A DNA stretch of 47,226 bases from Armatimonadota bacterium. Lineage in GTDB: Bacteria; Armatimonadota; UBA5829. Positions 37,114 through 45,770 of the stretch are shown in pieces. Both the position numbers and the translations under genes were made by a program. The notes under the pieces were generated by a model, which worked only from the letters and a program-made list of their open reading frames with translations, had not been told where the DNA came from and did no database searches. Numbering within the stretch: the stretch's first letter is position 1; every line of letters begins with the position of its first letter. The stretch spans positions 1-47,226 of the forward strand of contig JAAYKG010000051.1 in the NCBI GenBank assembly GCA_012522555.1, given 5' to 3'.

Positions 37114-37323
37114 ATGACAGCTAAAGGCATATTAATCGGGATATTGATTGGCGGAATCGTCGGAGCCACGACAGCGCTCTTGCTGGCGCCGATGGAGGGG
37201 GCGGAAGCCAGGAGGAGAATATCGCACAGCTCGAAATGCGCGGCGGAACGGGTCGGAAAAGCTGCCGATTCGATGAAAGATTGTGTCACAAGACAGCATA
37301 AAACGGTTCAACAAGCTATCTGA
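37114..37323 (+). CDS. YtxH-like small membrane protein
   Basis: MTAKGILIGILIGGIVGATTALLLAPMEGAEARRRI; AAGGAGGG upstream. Confidence 0.75.
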   Translation: MTAKGILIGILIGGIVGATTALLLAPMEGAEARRRISHSSKCAAERVGKAADSMKDCVTRQHKTVQQAI

Positions 37324-37386
37324 CGCTAATATATTGATGCCGATAGTGATCGGCGATATTCTGCCGTCGCTCAACAAATCGGCGAT

Positions 37387-37415
37387 TTGACAAAGGCGCG
37401 TATCGGGTCTATCCT
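37387..37415 (+). promoter_or_regulatory. Sigma-70-type promoter TTGACA-N17-TATCCT
   Basis: Exact -35 hexamer, 17-bp spacer, 44 bp upstream of the 37459 start. Confidence 0.6.
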
Positions 37416-37458
37416 ATTGCAAGATTAAGTATGCACGCCTAATAGTCGGAGATGCCAA

Positions 37459-38382
37459 ATGCAAGAATCCATCTACAAGTATGCTGACGTCGGTCTGATC
37501 CACTTTATGGCCTATCCAGAGGTCGGTAAAGGTGAGGGCCCAATTCTCGAAACCCTCAGAAAGATTTGTGAGGACGACTATTTTACGCTTGTCGAGGTGA
37601 CCTGGATAAAAGATCCTGAGGTTCGCAAAAAAGCCGCGGATATGATCCAGCAAGCCGGAATGAAGGTAGCGTTTGGAGCGCAGCCAACTCTGCTCAGCCA
37701 AAAACTGAACCTCAACGACCCCGATGAAGAGGGGCGCAAGCGTGCGGTAGACCAGATCAAGAGTTCAGTCGATGAGGCCTATGAAATCGGCGCGTCGGGC
37801 CTTGCGTTTTTGACTGGCCGTGATCCTGGGGAAGATGCACGAGAAGAAGGGCTGCAATTGCTCTTCGATTCCGTTCTTGAAATTTGTGACTACGCCTCAG
37901 AAAAAGGCGATATGCCTATCGCCCTTGAGACATTCGACCAGCTCGATTGCGGCAAAAACACTATTCTTGGCCCGACGGAGGATGCGGTTGTTTTCGCCGA
38001 AGCGGTTCGATCATATTATCCCAATTTCGGCCTGATGCTCGACCTGAGCCATATGCCTATGCTCGGCGAAACCCCCTGGAAGATGCTCTACACAGCCAAA
38101 GATGTGCTGGCTCATGTACACATCGGCAACTGTGTCATTCGCGATCCTAAACACGCGGCCTATGGCGATGAGCACCCTCGCTTCGGGATCGTCGGCGGAG
38201 AAAACGGCGTGATTGAACTTGCCGAGTTCCTGGAGGGATTGTTCAGGATAGAATATTTCGATGGTATCACGCCCAAACCTCTTAGTTTCGAGGTCAAGCC
38301 CATCGCCGCACACGGCGAATGCTCTGAACTGATCATCGCCAACGCCAAGCGCGCCCTCAACAAAGCATGGGCCATGATTTAA
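37459..38382 (+). CDS. Sugar phosphate isomerase/epimerase-like TIM barrel protein
   Basis: IALETFDQLDCGKNTILGPTEDAV; NFGLMLDLSHMPMLGETPWKML; HVHIGNCVIRD; HPRFGIVGGENGVIELAEFLEGL. Confidence 0.75.
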   Translation: MQESIYKYADVGLIHFMAYPEVGKGEGPILETLRKICEDDYFTLVEVTWIKDPEVRKKAADMIQQAGMKVAFGAQPTLLSQKLNLNDPDEEGRKRAVDQIKSSVDEAYEIGASGLAFLTGRDPGEDAREEGLQLLFDSVLEICDYASEKGDMPIALETFDQLDCGKNTILGPTEDAVVFAEAVRSYYPNFGLMLDLSHMPMLGETPWKMLYTAKDVLAHVHIGNCVIRDPKHAAYGDEHPRFGIVGGENGVIELAEFLEGLFRIEYFDGITPKPLSFEVKPIAAHGECSELIIANAKRALNKAWAMI

Positions 38383-38406
38383 GCCACATCAAAGTTGATT
38401 GTCGAG

Positions 38407-38436
38407 AAAAGCCAGGGAGCATCTTCCTGGCTTTTT
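38407..38436 (+). terminator. Rho-independent terminator
   Basis: AAAAGCCAGG-gagcatct-tCCTGGCTTTTT with T-run, after the isomerase-like gene. Confidence 0.8.
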
Positions 38437-38451
38437 CCAAATAAACTGGCA

Positions 38452-38479
38452 TTGACTTTTCTCAGGCTTGGGTTACAAT
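38452..38479 (+). promoter_or_regulatory. Sigma-70-type promoter TTGACT-N16-TACAAT for the GH3 gene
   Basis: Hexamers at 38452-38457 and 38474-38479, directly after the terminator. Confidence 0.6.
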
Positions 38480-38486
38480 GCAGATA

Positions 38487-40784
38487 ATGAAGCATCGTAA
38501 TTTCACACGCCTGATAGTATCAATAGCGATTATATTTATCTGTTGCCAGATCAGCTTTGCAAACTCAATCGGAACCTGGAAACGCGATATTGAGGATGGA
38601 AATCCGGTTATTTTGCAGCGAGTGGTGGTAAGCGCAGTATTCCCCGACTCTATCTATGTCCAAGAGCCTGGGCGCAGCTCTGGGATTCGTGTCGACACGT
38701 ATGCAACCTATCAGGAAGGCGACGTGGTGGATATCGAAGCCCCCATTGAAACGGATGTTAACGGAGAACGCTACATCGACTGCCGTTTTGTCCCTCCCAC
38801 GCCCACCGGTGAAAAATTGCAGATCAAGCCCTTGGGCATGACCAATGCTGCGTTCGTAGGCGGCGACTTGGGAACATTCCAAAAAGGTGTTGACCGTAAT
38901 GTTAATCTCAATACTATCGGTTTGCTGACGAGGGTATGGGGGCGCGTTACCGATTTTGACTATTCTTCCAACCCGAAATGGGTCAAAATAACGGACTCGA
39001 GCGGTGGGGTAATCAAAGTTGTTGCGCCCAACGGCGATAAGCTAGATGCGGACTGGACGTTTGTTACAGCGACTGGGGTGTGTTCGGTGGAGATGACGGA
39101 TAATCAGATGACCAGGGTATTGAAAATACGCCGCGCAGATGACGTGGTTGCGCAAAAAACCTGGGCGGCGGAGCGGCTCGCGACGATGAGCCTGAATGAC
39201 AAAATCGGGCAGTTGTTCCAAGTGCGCTTCGATGGCGATACGTTCACCTCCGCTATGCGCCAGACGATTGTGAATCAGCGTATCGGCGGGGTCATATATT
39301 TTCAATATAACGGCAACCTCGACGACCCGAACCGCACCGCCAAATTCAGCAATGATCTGCAGGCCGCCGCGATGGGGCCTGATGGGCCTGGTATCCCGCT
39401 TCTGATCTCGCTGGATCAAGAAGGCGGGTCGGTAATCAGGATTACTGGCGGAGTGGAAGGTCCCGGCAATATGGGGATAGGGGCATCCCGTTCGATTGAT
39501 TCCGCCTTCGCGATCGGCAATCTGTTCGGCAAGGAAATCAGAGCGCTGGGCGCAAATATGGACCTCGCGCCGGACCTTGATGTCAACAATAACGCGGCCA
39601 ACCCGGTAATCGGCATACGATCTTTTGGCGAGCAGCCGGCATTGGTATCTCAGCTTGGTCAGGCCTATGTTAACGGCTTGCACAGCGCCAGTATAATCGC
39701 CACCGGCAAGCATTTCCCAGGCCACGGCGACACAAACGTCGATTCGCATTCCGGCCTGCCTGTTATCAGCAACTACGATTTTGCCAGCTTTGATGCCACT
39801 CACGGACGGCCGTTCAGAGAAGCCTTGGCCGCCGGAATGGACTGCATTATGAGCGCGCATATTGTGGTCTCTTGCATCGATCCCAATCGCCCGGCGACCC
39901 TCTCTCCGCAAGTTATGCAGGGATATCTGAGAGAAAACATCGGATTTGATGGGGTCGTGATGACGGATTCTATGGGAATGGCTGGTATCACGGCGGGATA
40001 TTCGGCGTCCAAAGCGGCTGTTATGGCGATTCAAGCGGGCGTGGACCTGCTTTCGCTTTCCCCTGATCTCACGGCTGCACTCGCTGCGGTGAAAGCCGCC
40101 GTTTTGAGCGGGGAGATTCCTATGTCTCGAATCGACGAGTCGGTCACCAGAATCTTGAAGCTCAAGCATAAATATGGCCTCTTCGTTAATCCTTATGTCG
40201 ACAATACGGCAGCCTCGAGTGTCGTCGGCTGTGCGGATAACAGGGCGGATGAATACGAGGTCGCACGCACCGCAGTTACGCTGGTGCGCAACAACAACAA
40301 CGTTCTTCCGCTTAATATAAACCCTACCAAAAAAGTTCTGCTTGTGGTTGTTTCGTCTGGTGATTCTACTACCGATGCGGCCGCCAGATTCGGAGCGTTT
40401 ATCACCGGCAAACACGCTAATACGACTGTGATGTCTACGGTGTCCAATCCGACTGCCACCCAGCGAAATACGATCAAAAACACTGCCGCCTCTGCTGATG
40501 TGATAATAGTGGGGACTTGCAAGGCGTCGCAAAACTCCGGGCAGGCGACATTGGTGAGCACGCTGTCGACATTGGGCAAACCCGTCATCTGCGTCGGCAT
40601 GCGCGAGCCTTACGAACTGGCCAGCCTTACCTCAGCCGATGCCTACCTTGCAATATACAACTATCGCAACTGCGGATTTGCCGCTGCTGCCGATGCGATA
40701 TTCGGTGACTATAACCCGACGGGTTTGCTGCCCGTCAGCATACCAGGCACATCCTACAACTTTGGCTGGGGGCTGAGTTACTAG
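38487..40784 (+). CDS. Secreted GH3 family glycosidase (beta-N-acetylglucosaminidase-like) with N-terminal OB-fold-like region
   Basis: Signal peptide; LISLDQEGGSVIRITGG; GKHFPGHGDTNVDSHSGLPVIS; FDGVVMTDSMGMAGI. Track start 38478 lies inside the -10, so ATG 38487 preferred. Confidence 0.88.
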   Translation: MKHRNFTRLIVSIAIIFICCQISFANSIGTWKRDIEDGNPVILQRVVVSAVFPDSIYVQEPGRSSGIRVDTYATYQEGDVVDIEAPIETDVNGERYIDCRFVPPTPTGEKLQIKPLGMTNAAFVGGDLGTFQKGVDRNVNLNTIGLLTRVWGRVTDFDYSSNPKWVKITDSSGGVIKVVAPNGDKLDADWTFVTATGVCSVEMTDNQMTRVLKIRRADDVVAQKTWAAERLATMSLNDKIGQLFQVRFDGDTFTSAMRQTIVNQRIGGVIYFQYNGNLDDPNRTAKFSNDLQAAAMGPDGPGIPLLISLDQEGGSVIRITGGVEGPGNMGIGASRSIDSAFAIGNLFGKEIRALGANMDLAPDLDVNNNAANPVIGIRSFGEQPALVSQLGQAYVNGLHSASIIATGKHFPGHGDTNVDSHSGLPVISNYDFASFDATHGRPFREALAAGMDCIMSAHIVVSCIDPNRPATLSPQVMQGYLRENIGFDGVVMTDSMGMAGITAGYSASKAAVMAIQAGVDLLSLSPDLTAALAAVKAAVLSGEIPMSRIDESVTRILKLKHKYGLFVNPYVDNTAASSVVGCADNRADEYEVARTAVTLVRNNNNVLPLNINPTKKVLLVVVSSGDSTTDAAARFGAFITGKHANTTVMSTVSNPTATQRNTIKNTAASADVIIVGTCKASQNSGQATLVSTLSTLGKPVICVGMREPYELASLTSADAYLAIYNYRNCGFAAAADAIFGDYNPTGLLPVSIPGTSYNFGWGLSY

Positions 40785-40898
40785 CCTGCTGCCGATGAAG
40801 TAAGAAATGTGCAAGCCAAAGCCTGTCTCCAAACCAACCTCAAGCTTTTCGGTTCATATGCTACAATTAATGATATAAGTCATCGTAGAGGGGTCTAT

Positions 40899-43676
40899 AT
40901 GAAGTGGTTAGTCGGACTGTTGGTCGGATTGAGCTTGATTATGGCTGGGCGCTGTGAAGCTAGGCAGGTGATTGATCTTTCCGGCGAATGGGAGTTTCGA
41001 GCCGATACAAAGGATGTTGGCAAGGACGAGAAGTGGTTTGACGAAGGTGTTGTTTTCGACAAAAAGATTACCGTCCCCGGTGCCTGGAATGCACAGGGGG
41101 TAGGGGAGCCGTCGGAGTCTTTGTTTAACGCGTTTTCCGGGCCGGGTTGGTATCGCAAGCACGTCAGAGTCCCGGAGGATTGGCGCGGAAAGGAGATGTA
41201 TATCTGCTTTGACGGTATTTTCCGATCTGCCGATGTTTGGGTCAACGGAGAGTTTCAGGGAACCCATCAGAGCTTTCTGACCGCTTTTCGATTTGAAATC
41301 GCTCATCTGATCATAAAAAATTGGGCCATCGATGTTGTTCTCCGCGTCGACGGACGCCGCGACTCCACTGTCAATCCTTTAATCGGCAGCATGGATTTGA
41401 TAGACCTGCCGAATGCATCCTGGGGCGGGATTTATGGCAGAGTGTGGCTGGAAAACACCCAGCAGAGCTACATCGAGCGAGCCTATGTGATCCCGCGATT
41501 TTCCACCGGGGTCGCAGAGGTGATTGTCGACACCGGCAGTCGCATCTTGTATGGCGGGTCAGCCGAACCTCAGCCCGATTTCCACTTGCAGGCTGATATT
41601 TACGATCAATTGGGCAAACACGTCGCGAGCAACGTCTCATACAAAATGCTCCCGGCGATGGTGCCTGACTTTATAATGGTCAAACTCGACGACCCTAAGC
41701 TGTGGTCTCCAAAAAGCCCGCACGTATACACACTCGATATTCGGCTATACAAAGAAGATGAGGAGATCGATTACTATACTACCACGTTCGGCTTCCGTGA
41801 GATATCGGTAGAAGGCGATCGGTTTATGCTGAACGGCAAGCCGATTTTTCTGAGGGGCTACACGGACTCCTGCATATTCCCCAATTCAATTGCTCCTCCT
41901 GCGGACAAGTCTGTCTACGTGGAACGGTTCAAGATTGCTAAAGATTATGGCTTTAACTTTGTCTGTTGCCACAGTTGGGCTCCGCCAAAAGAATATCTCG
42001 ATGCTGCCGATGAGATCGGGATGATGGTCATGGCGGAACTGCCGATAGCCGGGCCGCACTACTATAAAGAGAACTCGCCCGTCATCAAGCAGTTCTATCT
42101 AGAGCAATGGAAGGGCATGATCAAGGAGCGGCAAAGTCATCCGTCGATCATTGCGTGGGGTATGTCTAACGGTTTGGTCGATGGGTTTGCGCGGGCCCAG
42201 GAGATGTATATGACCGCCACAGAGGCCGATAAGACCCGGCTAATCGTGGACACCAGCGGAATTCTGCCGCCCAAAAGAGATCAAAAACCGCGAGTCACGC
42301 TGGATTTTTTGCCTGTGCGATTTGATATGAAAGCTGGCGGTGAATCCGATTTCAGGATAGCCAAATCTACTAAACCCGTGATTATACACGACATCGGCGA
42401 CTACGGAACCATACCAAACTTGGACAAACGGAAACTGTATTCAGGAGGAGTGAGGCCGTTCTGGTTGTTCAGCCAGCAAGTCATAGCGGATTACAAGGGT
42501 ATCGCGTCTCAATTTGATAAATGGGTGGAAAACTCGAATAAGCTCCAAGCCGCTGTGCTTAAAGCTGATTTCGAAGCAGCCCGGCTGTCGGAAAATATCC
42601 GCGGCTACAGCGATGTCGGTTTGCAGGACTGTTGGGCAAGCTCTACCGGAGTATTGGATGCGTTTTTTCGTCCCAAAGCCCTCGCTTCCGCCGATTTTCG
42701 CAAATTTAACGCCCCAACGGTGCTGTTAATGGAGTCTGCTAGGCGAAATTACTGGGCTGGAGAAACAGCGGAAGTGTCGTGGTCTGTCTCGCGCTATGAA
42801 GACGCGCCTACGAATAAGGCAAAGCTCACTTGGAAGCTGCTTGATGCCGATATAATCATCGACTCCGGAGAAAAAGGCGACCTGAAGCTCGATTCGGTTG
42901 GCCTGGAGCATTGTCACAAAGTCAATCTGAAAATGCCGACTTCAGGTATCGCTCGCAAGCTCACTTTGATCGCAGAAATCAGCGATGAAAACGGTAAGAC
43001 GGATAACTGTTGGGATTTCTGGGTTTATCCTCGTGGGTATGAGCCGATCTCTGAAGATGTTTGCGTAGAAAAATCGCCTGTGCTCAAAGAGATTTATCCC
43101 AAAGCTCGTTTTCTTGATACGGTGACGGAATCTCTTGATTGTCGTTTGTTAATAACCTCGAAAATGACCCCAAAGGTCGTTCAATATCTGGACAACGGCG
43201 GAAGCGTTCTGCTTATTGGCCCCACTGAAGCTCTGTCTACTGTCGCATCGAGCTACAAACCATATTCCGGCATAGGGGATGCCCAAATCGATAGTAACGC
43301 AGGCACAATAATCGACATGAAGCACCCGGCTGTTGCAGCTATGCCTCAGCAAGACTGGTGCGACCTCAATTACTACGACCTGCTAAACGATTCTCACGCT
43401 GTGCTCCTCGACGATCTGCCGGAGCGCGTCGAGCCGATAATTCGCTGCCTGGATATGCCCTCGAACCTGCGCTCAAAGGCGTATTTGTTCGAAGTCCGCG
43501 TCGGCAAAGGTAAACTGCTGGTGGGTTCGATGAATTTCAGGAATGCCATCGAGAAAAATGATCCGGCAGGCAGCTATTTGCTGGATCGCTTGGTCAAATA
43601 TACATTAGGGCCGAAATTTGAGCCAAGTGTAGCATTGAGGGGTAGCTATCTGTTAAAATTGATTGACGGGTCGTGA
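40899..43676 (+). CDS. Secreted GH2-like glycoside hydrolase family protein (divergent active site)
   Basis: Signal peptide MKWLVGLLVGLSLIMAGRCEA; IDLSGEWEFRAD..VPGAWNAQG..GPGWYRKHVRVPEDW..FRSADVWVNGEFQGTH; FGFREISVEGDRFMLNGKPIFLRGY. Confidence 0.85.
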   Translation: MKWLVGLLVGLSLIMAGRCEARQVIDLSGEWEFRADTKDVGKDEKWFDEGVVFDKKITVPGAWNAQGVGEPSESLFNAFSGPGWYRKHVRVPEDWRGKEMYICFDGIFRSADVWVNGEFQGTHQSFLTAFRFEIAHLIIKNWAIDVVLRVDGRRDSTVNPLIGSMDLIDLPNASWGGIYGRVWLENTQQSYIERAYVIPRFSTGVAEVIVDTGSRILYGGSAEPQPDFHLQADIYDQLGKHVASNVSYKMLPAMVPDFIMVKLDDPKLWSPKSPHVYTLDIRLYKEDEEIDYYTTTFGFREISVEGDRFMLNGKPIFLRGYTDSCIFPNSIAPPADKSVYVERFKIAKDYGFNFVCCHSWAPPKEYLDAADEIGMMVMAELPIAGPHYYKENSPVIKQFYLEQWKGMIKERQSHPSIIAWGMSNGLVDGFARAQEMYMTATEADKTRLIVDTSGILPPKRDQKPRVTLDFLPVRFDMKAGGESDFRIAKSTKPVIIHDIGDYGTIPNLDKRKLYSGGVRPFWLFSQQVIADYKGIASQFDKWVENSNKLQAAVLKADFEAARLSENIRGYSDVGLQDCWASSTGVLDAFFRPKALASADFRKFNAPTVLLMESARRNYWAGETAEVSWSVSRYEDAPTNKAKLTWKLLDADIIIDSGEKGDLKLDSVGLEHCHKVNLKMPTSGIARKLTLIAEISDENGKTDNCWDFWVYPRGYEPISEDVCVEKSPVLKEIYPKARFLDTVTESLDCRLLITSKMTPKVVQYLDNGGSVLLIGPTEALSTVASSYKPYSGIGDAQIDSNAGTIIDMKHPAVAAMPQQDWCDLNYYDLLNDSHAVLLDDLPERVEPIIRCLDMPSNLRSKAYLFEVRVGKGKLLVGSMNFRNAIEKNDPAGSYLLDRLVKYTLGPKFEPSVALRGSYLLKLIDGS

Positions 43677-43767
43677 CTGATCCCAATATTTTATAAGCGT
43701 CCGGGGATGGCTGTTGGTTAATATCGGAGGTTTAGATGCAATTGAGTTGACCGGACGCACATTACAA

Positions 43768-44568
43768 ATGAGCGTGAGCCGACCGGCTATATTCGTTCGT
43801 GATATGAAGAAAGTCTTCAGGACACGCGCTGGTTTTATGCGCTCTCACGTCACTGAGGAGTGGGCGCTGAAGGGCGTTTCCTTTGAGGTTGGCGAGGGCG
43901 AAACCTATGGCATGCTTGGGCCGAATGGCTCCGGGAAGTCCACACTCGTTCGGGTTCTCTCCACTTTGCTGATCCCCGACGCAGGCGAAACTCAGATATT
44001 TGGCTATAAACTGCCGGGGGAAGAAAGAAAAATTCGGCAAGTTATCGGCCGCGTGAGTGTGGATGCGGCTTTCTACAAAAAACTTTCCCCTCGTGAGAAT
44101 CTGCTGTACGCGGCGCAACTTTACGGTATCAGCCGATCTGACGCAGAGCCGAGGGCGCTTGATATTCTCGAAAGACTGGAGATAGAAAAGCGCCGATTCA
44201 ACGATTCCCTTGAAGAGATGAGCCGTGGTATGCAGCAAAAAATCGCCATTGCGCGCGCGATCCTCATCAATCCTCCGTTACTCTTGCTCGACGAGCCGAC
44301 TACGGGGCTTGATCCCAAGAGTCGAAGAGATGTGCAGTCGTTCATTGAAGATGTGCGCAGAGAGCGAGGCACAACAATCCTGCTGACCACCCACGATATG
44401 GCTGAGGCGGAAAGATTGTGTGAGAGAATCGGTTTTCTGGCCCGCGGCAGATTGGTTGTCGAGGGGACTGCGGCTGATCTGAAGAACGGCTACGACAACC
44501 TCGAGGAGGCATTTATAAAGATCACCGGCGAAAAGTTTCACGATAATGAGGCTGACGAAGATGGATAG
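43768..44568 (+). CDS. ABC transporter ATP-binding protein
   Basis: GMLGPNGSGKSTLVRVLSTLLIPDAGET; EEMSRGMQQKIAIARAILINPPLLLLDEPTTGLDPKSRR; start uncertain (43714, 43747 or 43768). Confidence 0.93.
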   Translation: MSVSRPAIFVRDMKKVFRTRAGFMRSHVTEEWALKGVSFEVGEGETYGMLGPNGSGKSTLVRVLSTLLIPDAGETQIFGYKLPGEERKIRQVIGRVSVDAAFYKKLSPRENLLYAAQLYGISRSDAEPRALDILERLEIEKRRFNDSLEEMSRGMQQKIAIARAILINPPLLLLDEPTTGLDPKSRRDVQSFIEDVRRERGTTILLTTHDMAEAERLCERIGFLARGRLVVEGTAADLKNGYDNLEEAFIKITGEKFHDNEADEDG

Positions 44569-45388
44569 GCTGGTGCTGCGGCAGGCTTGGGCCTTTGTGT
44601 TTCGAGAGTGGCATCTCACCAGAAGATATTTCTCTTGGGTTGTGGTGTTTATGTTCTATTCACTGGTCAGCTCCGCCACGGTCGCTTTGATAGGTGTGGC
44701 CGCCCAGGATTTTCGTCTGACTCTGAATCTGGTGCTCGGTGTATTGTTGTGGAGCTTTCTAAGCTGTATGTTCAGTGATATCGCGAACTCGATCTCCTAT
44801 GAGCGCTGGGAGGGAACTCTGGAATATACCTTTATGGCCCCTGTGTCTAGGTTGGTCCATCTTTTCGGCATAAGCTTATACGCGATCTTTTATGCTGCGA
44901 TTTTGGGTATAGTGATCGTCTTTGGATTAACGTTATTTATGCCGCTCAGTTTTGCTGGGGCCAACCTGCCGGGGCTGCTGCTGGTGCTGGTGGTCGGCAG
45001 CATGGCATTTGCCGGCCTTGGTTTGATGGCAGCGATACTTCCGGTGATGAGCCCTGAGCACGGCGCGCAGGCAACCAATATATTTCAAGGGGTGTTGCTG
45101 TTGATTTCGGGTGTTTATTATCCTGTAAAAGTGCTTCCGCATTGGTTGCAGCCATTTTCGACATTCTCCCCCGCCACCTATGCTCTGTCAGCAAGCCGCA
45201 AACTCATCGGAGTCGATAATCCTCTATCCACACCAACCAAGCTTGTCTCCTCTCCAATTCGAGAGGCAATCCCGGAACTGCTCATTTTAATGGTGATGGG
45301 GCTAGTCTTAATCCCGCTCGGTTTGTGGGTGTTCAATCAGGCGGAGACTTGGGCGAAAAGAACTGGCAAGCTTAAACGAACGGGATAG
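44561..45388 (+). CDS. ABC-2 type transporter permease
   Basis: Six hydrophobic segments, overlaps the ATPase gene by 8 nt; SYERWEGTLEYTFMAPVSRLVHLFG. Confidence 0.85.
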   Translation: MDRLVLRQAWAFVFREWHLTRRYFSWVVVFMFYSLVSSATVALIGVAAQDFRLTLNLVLGVLLWSFLSCMFSDIANSISYERWEGTLEYTFMAPVSRLVHLFGISLYAIFYAAILGIVIVFGLTLFMPLSFAGANLPGLLLVLVVGSMAFAGLGLMAAILPVMSPEHGAQATNIFQGVLLLISGVYYPVKVLPHWLQPFSTFSPATYALSASRKLIGVDNPLSTPTKLVSSPIREAIPELLILMVMGLVLIPLGLWVFNQAETWAKRTGKLKRTG

Positions 45389-45424
45389 AGGAGAACAGAA
45401 AGAGCGCTGAGCAACGTTGTTCGA

Positions 45425-45585
45425 CCCCCCCCCGGATTTCCAAGCGGCGTCAACGCCGAATCGACGGATATGTCGTAGTTAGGTTGATAGATAATCCGCG
45501 ACGGAATGCCGTAGCAAAGCACAATGCACTTAATATTTGGGTGCGTGGAGAGGTAGTTTGAGATTGGAGTGGCGATGCGAATGAG
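45425..45585 (-). pseudogene. Fragment resembling TIGR03790 family protein
   Basis: Minus-strand frame without start: LIRIATPISNYLSTHPNIKCIVLCYGIPSRIIYQPNYDISVDSALTPLGNP, ending in a C9/G9 homopolymer, preceded by an in-frame TAG. Confidence 0.45.
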
Positions 45586-45622
45586 CTATTGGAAGAAAAC
45601 AGAAATGCTAAAGCCTGAAAAA

Positions 45623-45699
<77 letters not shown>

Positions 45700-45770
45700 T
45701 CATCGAAACATAGTATACCACTCTGCGCCCGGCTTGTAAAGCTTTCCAGCGGCATAAAACGAAAAATTAC

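Noticed and set aside
39042-40532. 496-aa antisense ORF within the GH3 gene
   Set aside because: Arg/His/Ile-rich shadow frame on the opposite strand of a clear GH3; no domain signature.
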